Assembly: GCF_033958435.1 (NCBI RefSeq)
Contig: NC_134138.1
Location: forward strand, 178,296,798 to 178,360,797
Source: Carettochelys insculpta
Taxonomy: Eukaryota > Chordata > Testudines > Carettochelyidae
Direction of reading: 5' to 3'
DNA length: 64,000 bases
Shown here piece after piece: positions 46,743-57,574 of this stretch (position 1 is the first letter of the stretch; every line of letters starts with the position of its first letter). The position numbers and the translations under genes were made by a program. A model generated the notes under the pieces. The model was not told the origin of the DNA and ran no database searches. It saw only the letters and a list, made by a program, of their open reading frames with translations.

Positions 46743-48039
46743 GAGAATAATGAATTATTTAAAAAAGTAATGGTAAATGTGTTTCTTACTGATATTCGTA
46801 TGTGATGCTTGTTTTAATTAATCAAAGCATATTCGTTCCGCACGTTAATGCTCAGCTCAGGTGGAAGCAACTGGGAAGTAGGAACAGACAGGTTAATGTA
46901 ATACATCTAAATAGGATGCCTAGAAAGGGAGAAGCAGCAGATAATAAAGAGTTAATCAGCTAGTCATTCTTTTCTTCACTAATGCCTTCATCATTAGTGA
47001 TGTAAGGAACAGGACAAATAAATTAAGAATTAACCTGAATCTTCACTTATTTCTTGATCCAAAGATCAGAATCCAAACCTTCTCCCTTTTGAAGGGTATA
47101 TTACAAACAGCAGATGCTCCCCTTCACAGAGCCAAGGAACTTCAGTGCTACAGAGCTCTCTCTAAGGATACTGACACAAGAAAAGAAAATGCAGTAAATC
47201 CAAGCTGTTCTCTCCTCACTGAGCTTTTGTTCCGTAGTTTAGTTAGGGGATTTTACTGTTTTCAGAAGGGGAACAGTATTTGTTCCACTGAGTTATTCTG
47301 CTCTGGAGGGCATTAAAATGCTGTCTACTCTAGAAAAACTACATTTAGCTTAGTGTGCTGTCCTTCTCAGGAAAGGGAGTATTTGCCTCCCCTACAAACA
47401 ATGAAGGACATATTTTAAAAAGTGAATTCTAAAGGTGTACACAACAGTATTTAGACTGCAATTCCAAACTTGCATTTTTCATCCCATATTTCAAATTCCA
47501 TATGCAGATATTATTGCTTATGAAAAAATTGACGTTTTTGGGTAGAAAAAATGTTTATGAGAATGGTATTTTTAAGTCAATGCCTTGTTATCTGTCTTTA
47601 TGTAAACCTTCAGTGTGTGCATCACACACACACACACACCTTGCTTATTAGTGAAATCAGATGACAGTATACGGGTTGCATCTCCCCTATCTGGCATGCT
47701 GAGGACCTGACAAATCCTAAACAGTAGAATTTGCCAGATGAGAGGAGGTGCAGGTCTTCTGCACCCAGATTGGTCTGTGCACTTGGGGCTGCTCCAGCCC
47801 CATCCTCCTTCCCCCTTGGGACTCTGGCCCCAGCCCAGGCTCCAGGGGGCTTCAGCCAGCCCTTGCCCCCTCCCCCAGATGCTGTGGGACTGCTAGGAGT
47901 CTCCAACTCTCACCCCACACTGCCACAAAGCAGGGAAGGCTCCAGCTCCTGTCCCCACAGTATCCCAGGCAGGCAGGGGCTCCTCCCACCCTTGCTAGGG
48001 CTCCTGCACTGGCCCAACACTCTCACCCAGCAAAATTTG
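46743..48039. other. Unassigned intergenic DNA
   Basis: An (AC)n run lies at 47623-47640. From about 47678 (TGCATCTCCCCTATCTGGC) a repeat related in wording to that at 32026 may begin, followed by GC-rich DNA up to the element A-type fragment. No gene seen. Confidence 0.4.
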
Positions 48040-48461
48040 AGGCTGCGGAGGCTGGCAGGTGCTTCAAGCAGGGGCAGTCCAGGGCAGAACTCATGCTGCC
48101 CCTGCTCGTGGCACACACTCAGCTTCCTGCCTGGGCCTGCTAGGGACCTGCTTCTTTTAAGGCAGCCAGCAGGGACCATAGAGCCCTGCCTGGGCTGGCC
48201 AGACTGTCTCCATCCTCCGGGGGGGGGCCCTCCTTGGAGGACTCCTTACTTCAAAGTAAGGAGCACAGAGCTCTACACACTAACTTTGAAGTTACAGGTC
48301 GAAGTTACAGGAATGGAGTGGTGACTTCGAAGTTAGCCTCCCTTACTTCGATGTTAACTTCAAAGTAAGGAAAAGCATGTGCAGACGCTCTGCAGGCTAC
48401 TTCGAAGTAGCCCCTTACTTCAAAGTTAACTTCAAATTTAATTTGTAGTGTAGACACAGCC
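48040..48461. mobile_element. Right end of a family A Harbinger element
   Basis: The sequence follows the last ~450 bp of element A in order: GGCAGTCCAGGGCAGAAC, CTTCCTGCCTGGGCCTGC, CAGACTGTCTCCATCCTCC, a series of ACTTCGAAGT-type words, and the terminus TTTGTAGTGTAGACACAGCC. The left part and genes are missing, so this is either a truncated copy or a deletion derivative whose other end I could not find. Confidence 0.8.
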
Positions 48462-49629
48462 AGAGTGAAGTTAGTCCCATAACCGTGAGAGTAAGCATCT
48501 GACCAGAAATAAATATACCAAGCTCTGTGCCCCATTGCCATGACCAAATGTGTTTTCATTTGTGCTTCATACTAAGCCTCCTCAACACCAAGCTGACTGA
48601 CCTATTTCATCCTTCCAACCCATTATACTGTTTTAAAGGCACTTTGCCCCAATAACTGGCCAGCTCACAACTAGGCTTTGATTCACATTCAAAAGCCTTC
48701 AGCATTCTTATTTCATTAAGAATGTTCTTTTATGCATTCCTACCAATACTAAGACATCCCAATTGTCTTGTGAGGTTACTTTTTTTTAATTCTAGTACGA
48801 CACCTCATGTTCTGTCATGCAGAACCTCTTATGTTAACCCATTTAACAATAAACCCTGCAGTTTGGAAGGTCCCGAAAACAAACAGATCACTGGATTCCA
48901 AAAAGCAAGATGTTCCAGGTGGGATTACCGAGAGTGCAGGTCTTTTGTTGTTGTTTGTTTGTTTAATGGTTCCTCCTGAACTGTTTAAATGCAAAGTACA
49001 ATTAATATTGTATTTTTCTATTATGAAGAATTTCATCAAGGAATGAATATTAGACTAGAACTTATTGCATGTATGGCTTTTTCATCTGAATCTAGCATGG
49101 GTAGTCATGTTTTATGTATATATTGTCAAGAAAATCCTCCAGTATTGCAGGCACTTCCAATTAAAGGCTAGCACAATTATTTGTTCTTGTAATTGCATCT
49201 AATTACTGTACAAAATCTGCACAAACAATTTAGATAATATGTCTTGTAAATAGATTGCAGGTATTAGGCCTGAAATTTTCTGTCTGAGTGGTTCTGCCGG
49301 ATTAATGTTTCACCCACAATAGTTGTTGAAGTCTGATTAAAAATCCTAGGTGAAATTCTGACTCTACTGAATTTAGTGGCAAAAGTCCCAATGACTTCAA
49401 TAGGTGCAAGATTTTAGCAGAGGGTTTTTGGCTATTTGGAATCAGTGATCTTTGCAGAATGAGTGGGGTAACTATTCTCAAATCTTGGTGATAGGGTGTT
49501 TGCAAATCATGAGGTCTGAGTAAGATGGTTCAGACAAGGACCAATGTGAACTATACTTGGTTGAGGTTTGAAAATGCTTGGTATGTATTACTTGCACTTT
49601 AAAGAGCCTTATGCTGTTTGTAAGCAACA
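48462..49629. other. Unassigned intergenic DNA, one ancient repeat-like patch
   Basis: Around 49345-49425 the text GTCCCAATGACTTCAATAGG recalls an old amniote interspersed repeat. Two opposite-strand frames at 48807-49046 overlap and are mirror artefacts. No gene seen. Confidence 0.4.
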
Positions 49630-49936
49630 GGGGCGTTTCTACACATGCCACTTAAGCAGCCCGCAATATGGTAATGAGGCATGGATGTAAATTCCCTGCA
49701 CCTCATTAGCATAAGGTCACATGATTTGGGGAACAGGAGGCCTCCAGAAGGAGGACTTCCTTCCGGAAGACCTCCCGGGGGCTGCACTTCTACATGCTGT
49801 TTTGGAGTCTGGAAGAGCGTCTTCTGGACTCCAAATCATGTGACCTTATGCTAATGAAGTGTGGGGAATTTACATCCATGCCTCATTAGCATATTGTCAG
49901 CCGTTTATTAACATGGGGCATGGGCATAAATGGCCC
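49630..49936. mobile_element. Fold-back MITE of a separate family
   Basis: Inverted arms at about 49665-49725 (AATGAGGCATGGATGTAAAT, GGTCACATGATTT) and 49833-49893 (AAATCATGTGACC, ATTTACATCCATGCCTCATT) surround a core around CTTCCGGAAGACC, itself palindromic. Outer ends GGGGCGTTTCTACACATGCC and GCATGGGCATAAATGGCCC are more diverged. Related to 34938-35097. Non-coding. Confidence 0.75.
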
Positions 49937-50758
49937 AAGAGGATGACATGCAAGATAATGCTGTGGAGTGGAGTATCCCAGATACATTTTTCCTCATTCC
50001 TGTGTAGGCAGCAGGGAGGGGGAATGAAATGAGAGAGACTGCAACTGGCTCTCTGTCTTTGAAAGAGCTCTCTTGCGGTAGGGTGGCTCTTGGACCTGAT
50101 ACATCAGCTCTACAGCCAAGACTGTATGGCTGTGTGACATAAAAAAGCTGTACCACACAGCATGAAGTTTTGATCTGTGTCCTTTCTTACCACTGTTGTA
50201 GAAATTAAGATGCTCTGCTGATTACACTCCACATTATTCTGTCCACACTTCAGTGCTGCTAATACTGTTAGGGTAGCATTAAGAGTGCACATCCCATGGA
50301 ACCAATTTTGCTTTCACTGAATGTACAGATAATTACATAACTATCAAGGTTAGAATGTTAAAAATATTCTCCTGTGCTGCTAGAATTACATATATCATTT
50401 CTTGGAGTAAAGTATATTAAAGGCCCAAACTGGCAGTCATTTCAATGTATGTATTGAGAACATTACATGCACTAAAATAGATGTCAAAATAGCTTTAAAA
50501 GGTTAATGCAAATTTGTCTTTTGGTAGTCATAAGTCATAACACTCCACAGGAAAAATCTGAAAAAGTCATTTCAATAATGTAATAAAGAACTATTTCCTT
50601 TCAGCTTTTTTTTTAAATGGAGACTATATCACAGCATTCATAAATATTTCTGAAAACAAAAGACAAAGTCATGATGGTAAATGCATTTTGCTTTAGAAAG
50701 TAAATGTTCAACAAAAGAAATGAGGCATATGCAAGAGTTGTCCTCAATGGAACCTATC
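49937..50758. other. Unassigned AT-rich intergenic DNA
   Basis: No gene or recognised repeat. Confidence 0.45.
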
Positions 50759-50761
50759 CTT

Positions 50762-51410
50762 GGCTACGTCTACACGTGAAGCCTACATCGAAGTAGCCTA
50801 TTTCGATGTGGCGACATCGAAATAGGCTATTTCGATGAATAACGTCTACACGTCCTCCAGGGCTGGCAATGTCGATGTTCAACATCGACGTTGCGCAGCA
50901 CCACATCGAAATAGGCGCAGCGAGGGAACGTCTACACGCCACAGTAGCACACATTGAAATAAGGGTGCCAGGCACAGCTGCAGACAGGGTCACAGGGCGG
51001 ACTCAACAGCCAGCCGCTCCCTTAAAGGGCCCCTCCCAGACACACTTGCACTAAACAGCACAAGATACACAGAGCCGACAACAAGTTGCAGACCCTGTGC
51101 ATGCAGCATGCATCCCCCGCTGCAGCAGCAGCAGCCAGAAGCCCTGGGCTAAGGGCTGCTGCACACGGTGACCATAGAGCCCCGCACGGGCTGGAGAGAC
51201 AGCGTCTCTCAACCCCCCAGCTGATGGCTGCCATGGAGGACCCCACAATTTCTACGTTGCGGGACGCGGATCGTCTGTACGGTCCCTACTTCGACGTTGA
51301 ACGTCGAAGTAGGGCGCTATTCCGATCCCCTCATGAGGTTAGCGACTTCGACGTCTCACTGCCTAACGTCGAAGTTAACTTCGAAGTAGCGTGCACGTGT
51401 AGACACAGCT
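50762..51410. mobile_element. Family C non-autonomous Harbinger element, copy 3
   Basis: 649 bp, GGCTACGTCTACACGTG to CACGTGTAGACACAGCT, between CTT triplets (50759-50761, 51411-51413). It carries the TATA-like box CCCTTAAAGGGCCCCTCC (about 51019-51037) and the relic frame beginning with an ATG at 51109 (MHPPLQQQQPEALG, then a stop). It closely parallels copy 2, which lies in the opposite direction. TTCGACGTT and ATCGAAATAG words fill both ends. Confidence 0.85.
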
Positions 51411-52580
51411 CTTAAATCCTTCGTTGGTGTTAACATAAGAATGGCCATACTGGGTCAGTCCAAAGGTCCATGTATCCCATTATTCTGTTTTCAAACAGGG
51501 CCAATGCTGGGGGAATGAAGAGGATAGGTAATCAAGTGATCCACCCTCCCACATCCATATCCTGCTTCTGGCAAGCACAGGTTAAGGACACCATCCCACC
51601 CCTTCCTGGCTAATAGCCACAGATGGACCTATCTTCCATAAATTTATCTAGTTATTTAGCCTAATAATTTGTGTTGCCCTTTTCTGAACTGTTTTCCAAT
51701 TCCAATATATTTTTGAGACAGGGCAACCATATCTGCATTTAATATTCAATTTGTGGGAATAGCATGGAATAATACAGCACCAAAGTGATATTTTCTGTCT
51801 TATTACCTCTTTGTTCCTAAATGATTTCCAACATTCTATATGTATATTTGTTTTTTTGACTGTTGCAATTTAAGTGGATGTTTTAAAGAAATATCCAGAG
51901 CGACTCTAAGATCTCTTTCTTCAGTGGTAATATCTAATTTATAACACTTCATATTATCTGTATAGTTGAGATTATGTTTTCCAAAGTTCATAGTTGACTT
52001 GTAGTAGTACTTGGGAAGTGCACCACCCCCTGTGTCCCCAACAATTATTTCATTGCTAAATAGGTGCCCCCACATGCCCCCACTGCCCCTCTGGGTGGCC
52101 CTCCCTGCGCCCCCTTTCCTGCAGGCACTAGTCACCCCGCCCATGTGCATTACTTTGCATTTGTCAATACTGAATTTCACCTGACATATTGCTGCCCAGT
52201 CTGTCTGGGATTTAACTATCTTAAGTAGTTGTATATCATCTGCAAAATTAGCCAACTCTCTGTTTACCCTTCTTTGAGGTAATTTATGAGTATGATGAGT
52301 AGGACTGGTACCAGTACAAACCCCTAGGAAACACCTCTATTCACCTTTTTTCATTCTGAAAACTGATCATTTATTCCTACCTTTTGTTTCCTATGTTTTA
52401 ACTGGTTGCTGATACATGAGAGGAGCTCTTCTTTTATCCCATAATAGCTTACTTTGTTTAAGAGCCTTTGGTGAGGGACCTTTTAAAAGGCTATCTGGAA
52501 ATCGAAACATGCTATATCTAGTGGATACCCCTTGTCCACATGCTCATTGCCACCTCCAAGTATTCTACTAGATTGGTGAG

Positions 52581-54251
52581 TGTCGTGAGGCGGAGCGGGC
52601 CATCCACTAATCTGGAAGGGGAGGAGTTCTTCCAGGAACCATTTTGTGACTGAGCCTGGCCCAACCCAGTCACCTGACTGGAAGTCAGGAGGCGGGGCCT
52701 GGACTATAAGGCCCAGCCTGAGGGCTCAGTAAGGGGCTGGCCTCTAGGGGAGCCTGAGGTCTGTTGCAGGCTCCTGGACCAGGATGCTGTCGCCAGACAT
52801 GAACCCCCCATTTGGCCTTTTCTTCCTCTCCCCTGCACTGGGAGAGACAGAGAGAGCAACAAGCAAGGGAGACAGGTAGCCTTTGATGTCCTGGGAACAC
52901 AGGTGTGCTGTCTCGCCCAACCTCTCTGCTATACACAAAAACCAGACAGTGAATGGGCTAGCTAATGGCCGCCCTTCTGGCTGATCTCGGTGATTGACAC
53001 GCCTGATCACTTCCCCAGGGAGAATGGGGAACCCCCGCCCATCACCTCCAAAGGTGCCCAATTGTCCACAATTCACAGGTGCAAATTGAGCCTTGCACCT
53101 TCCCTGGGAAACCTGGGGTTCAAAACACTTTCCTCCCGATTGGCCACTTGAGACCAGGAAGAAGCCTACGTGACAAAACGGGTATAAAGGGGTTTGGCAG
53201 CCCACCCCCCTTTGAGTTTCAATCACCTACACCTGCTGGCCAGGTCTGGAATTAAGTCCCGAGACTGGGGACACCTGGTTCGTATCTACTTCTTCCCGAG
53301 GGATTGAGAGAAAGATTCTGGGTCACACCGGATCTAGGAGGCAGGGGTAAGAATTACACCTGTATTACACTTCTTTCCTATAGGAATTGAGGGAAAGACT
53401 CTGGTTCCACCAGGTCTAAGAGGCAGGGGTAAAAATCACACCTGCAACTTGCCTTTCTTGTGTACACATTAATTGTATTAGTTTAAGCTAGCTAGTTTGT
53501 CTAAAACTTTTCTTAAGTTAAATTGTGTTGTTTCCCCTTTAAAAACCATGAGTACTAACTTGTACTTTAATCATTTGTCTTAGTTAAATTGTTTCTATCT
53601 TTGTATAAATAAAAGTAACTGTTAAAGCCTCTCTAAGTGTAATTTTCCTCTTGCTGCTATACCCGAACTAAACACAAACCAAAGAACCCAGCCTGCCCTG
53701 GCTGCTTAGCGTAGCTGCTGGTGTGGCATCACCCCCTTTGACCCACCGGACCCTTAGCTGGCACCTGGGCATCGGCTCACAGATGCTAAGAACCTGCAAG
53801 GAGCCACAGACTGGTGTGGACCTCCCGGAACCCATCTGACTCTGGAAACCCAGAGACACTGCCTGAACACCTGCGTATGTGCAGAGGGGGAGACTAGGTA
53901 GGGCCCAGGGGAATTGTGAGGACCACTAAAGTTCTGTAGGTCAGCATGTTGTGGTCTGGATTCCCCCCTGGGCTGCTGCGACCAGAGCCCCTGGGCTGCC
54001 CACTGCCATCCACTAGCTAGGTCACAATCTTCCCCTTCTCATCCAGCATGAGCAGAGTGTCTGTTCGCTGCCCCACCCTGAGCTCAGGCCTGGGCTCTTT
54101 TCTGGAACCTTTGCTTTAATTCCTGCAACCTGTTGCCTCTCACACACATGGACGAGGTGGGAACCCCCCTGAACTAGTGACTTGGGGGTTGTTGGGGTAC
54201 TCGTGGCAGCAGGGCAGGATGGCCACACCCGGGAGCCCACACCCTGCTACG
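52581..54251 (+). mobile_element. Outer solo LTR inside CR1, itself interrupted
   Basis: Starts TGTCGTGAGGCGGAGCGG at 52581 and ends CCTGCTACG at 54251, with the 5-bp target duplication GTGAG (52576-52580, 54252-54256). Without the inner LTR it is about 670 bp. GGACTATAAGGCCCAGCC (52701-52718) is a plausible TATA region. The last base would need one change to give the usual ACA terminus. Plus orientation is inferred from the TATA position. No internal genes. Confidence 0.75.
52788..53781 (+). mobile_element. Inner solo LTR, copy 2 of the family at 33082 (plus)
   Basis: 994 bp, TGTCGCCAGACATGAACC to ATCGGCTCACA, flanked by identical GATGC (52783-52787, 53782-53786). The TATAAA box is at 53183-53188 and AATAAA at 53608-53613, so U3 is about 400 bp and R is long. 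By eye it is very similar along its whole length to the inverted copy at 33082-34096. The perfect target duplication and its position inside another LTR make it the youngest layer here. Confidence 0.9.
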
Positions 54252-54312
54252 GTGAGGCATGTTTTTTGCTTTACAGAAAACATGTTCACTTCCCCCCTCA
54301 ACAAACAACATT

Positions 54313-57300
54313 CATGCTATGGCTACACTACGAGATACATTTGAATTTATGAAATTTGAGTTTGTAACACTGGGTTTTATAAATTCAAATTTGAATATCC
54401 TCACCTCCCCACAATTTCAAGTTAGTGCTGCCACACTCAGTTGCCAAACATTGACTGCTGCAGCAGGACTTTGTGGGAACCTATCCCACAGTTCCCTTAA
54501 CTCTGTAACAGTCTGTATTTTTTTTTTTTGCTGCTACTGTATGGGGAAAAAAACGCCCCTCAAGTGATTGTGGGTATGTGATGTCATCTTCCCACCTTGC
54601 ATTTCACTCATTCCCCTCCCATGGAAACCAAATGGGGCCATTTTTTTTTCAGAAGGAAAGAAGGAAAAGTCAGGGATCCTATATGAAAGAAAATCAAATA
54701 TACTGGCTTCACAGGGTGACTGAACCATGAAAACTAGTTCCTCAGCTGCTTGTCCCCCACAGAAGAGCACCTTTAGGTACGACTTCTGCCTGATCAGCCA
54801 ACTAGCATGCCAGGCAGGAGACGGTCATACCTACAGGCCAGAATGACTCTGTGCCCTAGGATCACCCAGGTGTCATCTCAACTGTCCCTCCAGCCACACC
54901 TCTCCTTGAAACCACCCCTGCCTTGTCAGAATAGTATGACTTCTACATAATAAGCCAACTAGTGCACCACACAGGGGACTGTCATAGCACCCTTGGATCA
55001 CCCAGCCATATATATTTAAATTGAGCCCCTATTATGGTGTCTTTAAAAAGTTTGCATGCAGCTTATAAGGATTTCACTTTTGGAATTATACTTTTTAATT
55101 TCCGTTTAACTTCCCCGTTTCTGAAATTAAATGCTACAATATTGGGGTGCTGTGGTGTTTTGTCCCCCCTATTCAGATGTTAAATTTAATGAAACAGAAG
55201 ATACTATTACCAAGTAGTCCAGTTACACTCACCTCTTGGACCAGATACTGTGCTCCATTTTGGACTAAATCAAGAATAAAATGTATTTTAATGTATTTAA
55301 TGTAATGATGTTTCACAACAAGACAATTTAGACTCTAACAAATGCATAAAGTTAATGAGGAAACTTTCCAAAGACAACAAATTTCACCCTTCATCCAAAG
55401 AGCTTGGCTGCTTTATTTCACTCAGTGCTGATATGCTGCTGCTTCAGCAGCATTATAAAATGGAAACAAGCAACACGCAAAGACGCCTGAAGGGATACAT
55501 CATCTTTTGCCGTCCAAAGTGAAGGCACAGCCAGCAACACACAGATAGGAAACATTTTCTATTTGCCCTGGGTCTGTTTAATACCAAAAAGTAACAACTT
55601 CTGCAAACTATACTTGTGAGTAGATATACGACAATACACAGATCACACCATTTCAACAGGCTTTGCATAAAAAGTTTACTTTTAACTCTATTACAAGTAA
55701 TTTCAATATACAATGACAAAGGACACACCAAAAATCTACATGGCTACACTAACTTCTAAAATAATCAAGCCAAATTAGTTTAAATAGGAGCTGTATTGAT
55801 TGCACAAAAGCTGATTTTCATCCTTAGCAATAGGAACTCTTCTCTGTTACACTGATATAAATTCAGCTGTTGATAGAGTTTCTCTGAATGTACACTGGCA
55901 TAACTGACAGCAGAATCTCACCCCTACTATTTAAGTTTTATGCAACATAAAATATGTATGGATGCCTGATATTTTTATATATAATGAAAGGAAAAGATGA
56001 CTCTCTGCCTTCTAAAAACACTCTCAAATCACAGGAAGCTGCCAGAAACCTGTCACAGATAGTAATCTATTTGCCAGGTTCCTGAATAATAATGAAAGGG
56101 AAGACATGGAGAATCAGTTCCTAGCACATAAATTAATGTTTCATATTCACAATTAGGTCTTCTCAGTAACAAGATAATCCCATTTGATATTGGTACAGCT
56201 TTTATTCATTTTCATTGATGCAATCAGTTATTGATACAGTAGAGCACTCAAATATCAATAACAAATAGGATTAAAAGCTTGAAATGGCAAAATTCTGCAC
56301 AAATCAAAAGGAAACTTCATGGACTTTTGAACTGGGAGTGGTACTTCTGTCTTGATTTTGCATATAAACCCCATACTGTAAGGGAAAAGCCCTTTTCTCC
56401 TCCTTTTCAGAGAAATGGCCCCAGCTAGCTTTGGCATTTATTTATTAAATGATAACTTCAGCCCTTTGCATTTTTATGCAGTATATTATGTTGTATTGTT
56501 TGGCATGTGCACACTGTTTTTGAAAATAATGTTAAATGGTTTCTGTAACTGCAGATCAGGGCTAGCTGTACCATTGACCTCTCTCCTTCCCCATCTTCTA
56601 TATGCTCCCCTCTCAAGTAATAGACACATTGCCTACAGTCTTCTTAGATCCTACCATTCACCCCACTTCTATACTGGGGCACCATATGTCTGTTCACCAA
56701 GTATGTTTCTTTATCAGGGTCAGCCAGGCGTGGTGCCTACCAGAGATTTCCCTCTGGGAACTGTTAAACAGTAGGTACAGGGATTATTTGTGATGGTACA
56801 TTCTGCAGCCCCAGTCATGGGATCACCACCACTGGGAGCTAGCTGGGGAAACCCTGGCAGCACCTGGGCTGGGAGCTGGCTGGGGTGTGGAGTCTTATTG
56901 CAGCTCCAGGGACCAGCTGAGGCCACGGGAACCCTGCAGCACAGGGTCTTGGCACCAGCTGGGGCACAGAGACCTACTGGCAGCCCCAGCCCCGGGGACC
57001 CAGCTGAGGAAGCAGGGGTCCCCAGCAGTTCTGCAATGGGGAACCAGTTGGGACACGGGGCCCCATCAGCAGCCTCAGTTGTGGGAATCCTGGAGGGGGC
57101 AGGGAGAGTCCAGGAAGTCAGCTGTGTCTTACAAAAGAAGCACCGAGTAGGTAAATGCAATAACATGGGACAATGTCTTCAAACAAAACAAAAAGTAATC
57201 CTCTGCTACTAGGGAACACATTACAATCGCCTTCCTTGCAGACACTGATTCTGCCCTCTTTGTCTCAGGGCAGTCTTAATTTTATCCATTTTGTTTCTGC

Positions 57301-57570
57301 CCTAGGACTCTTGAATTCAGTCAAGATACATTATCCATTCTCCCAGGGTGGCTGGAGATAGATCTCTTACATTTGGCTCATTGTATTGACTAGTAAACAC
57401 CAGCAACCAAATTAATGATGTATACTGGCTGCCTTTCTTCAGACCTGCTGAGCCAGAACTAAGCAAACAGAAGTTATACAATATTCGTAAAAATAACTCA
57501 GGTATCTCTCACATTCTTCAGAGTATTTGTAAAATGAGGGAGGTAATTGTGACAGGTGCATGGTGGAAGT
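54313..57570. other. Intergenic DNA, one possible old DNA-transposon end
   Basis: ATGGCTACACTACGAGATAC at 54318 begins a patch rich in ATTTGAAT and AATTCAAATT words, MITE-like, with no clear right end. Another such start, ATGGCTACACTAACTTC, is at 55740. A GC-rich stretch at 56790-57110 with repeated CAGCTGGGG-type words supports three overlapping frames on both strands, with no motif. No gene seen. Confidence 0.4.
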
Positions 57571-57574
57571 GTGT

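Larger units (their letters stand above)
51431..54312 (-). mobile_element. CR1 LINE split by nested LTRs
   Basis: The minus-strand CR1 runs 51431-52580 and resumes at 54252-54312. Tell-tale phrases: CATAAGAATGGCCATACTGG, TATTTTCTGTCTTATTACCT, ATTACTTTGCATTTGTCAAT and AAGAGCCTTTGGTGAGGGAC. The break falls in ...GATTGGTGAG and the text resumes GTGAGGCATG..., exactly as CR1 reads without interruption. Decayed; only partial frames such as MANFADDIQLLKIVKSQ remain. Confidence 0.87.

Noticed and set aside
33082..53781. A full provirus between the two similar LTRs
   Set aside because: The LTRs are in opposite orientation, each has its own target duplication, and no gag, pol or env-like code lies next to them; both are solo LTRs.
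56790..57212. Overlapping 87-148 codon frames on both strands
   Set aside because: They come from a low-complexity GC-rich repeat of CAGCTGGGG-type words; nothing distinguishes one frame as real.
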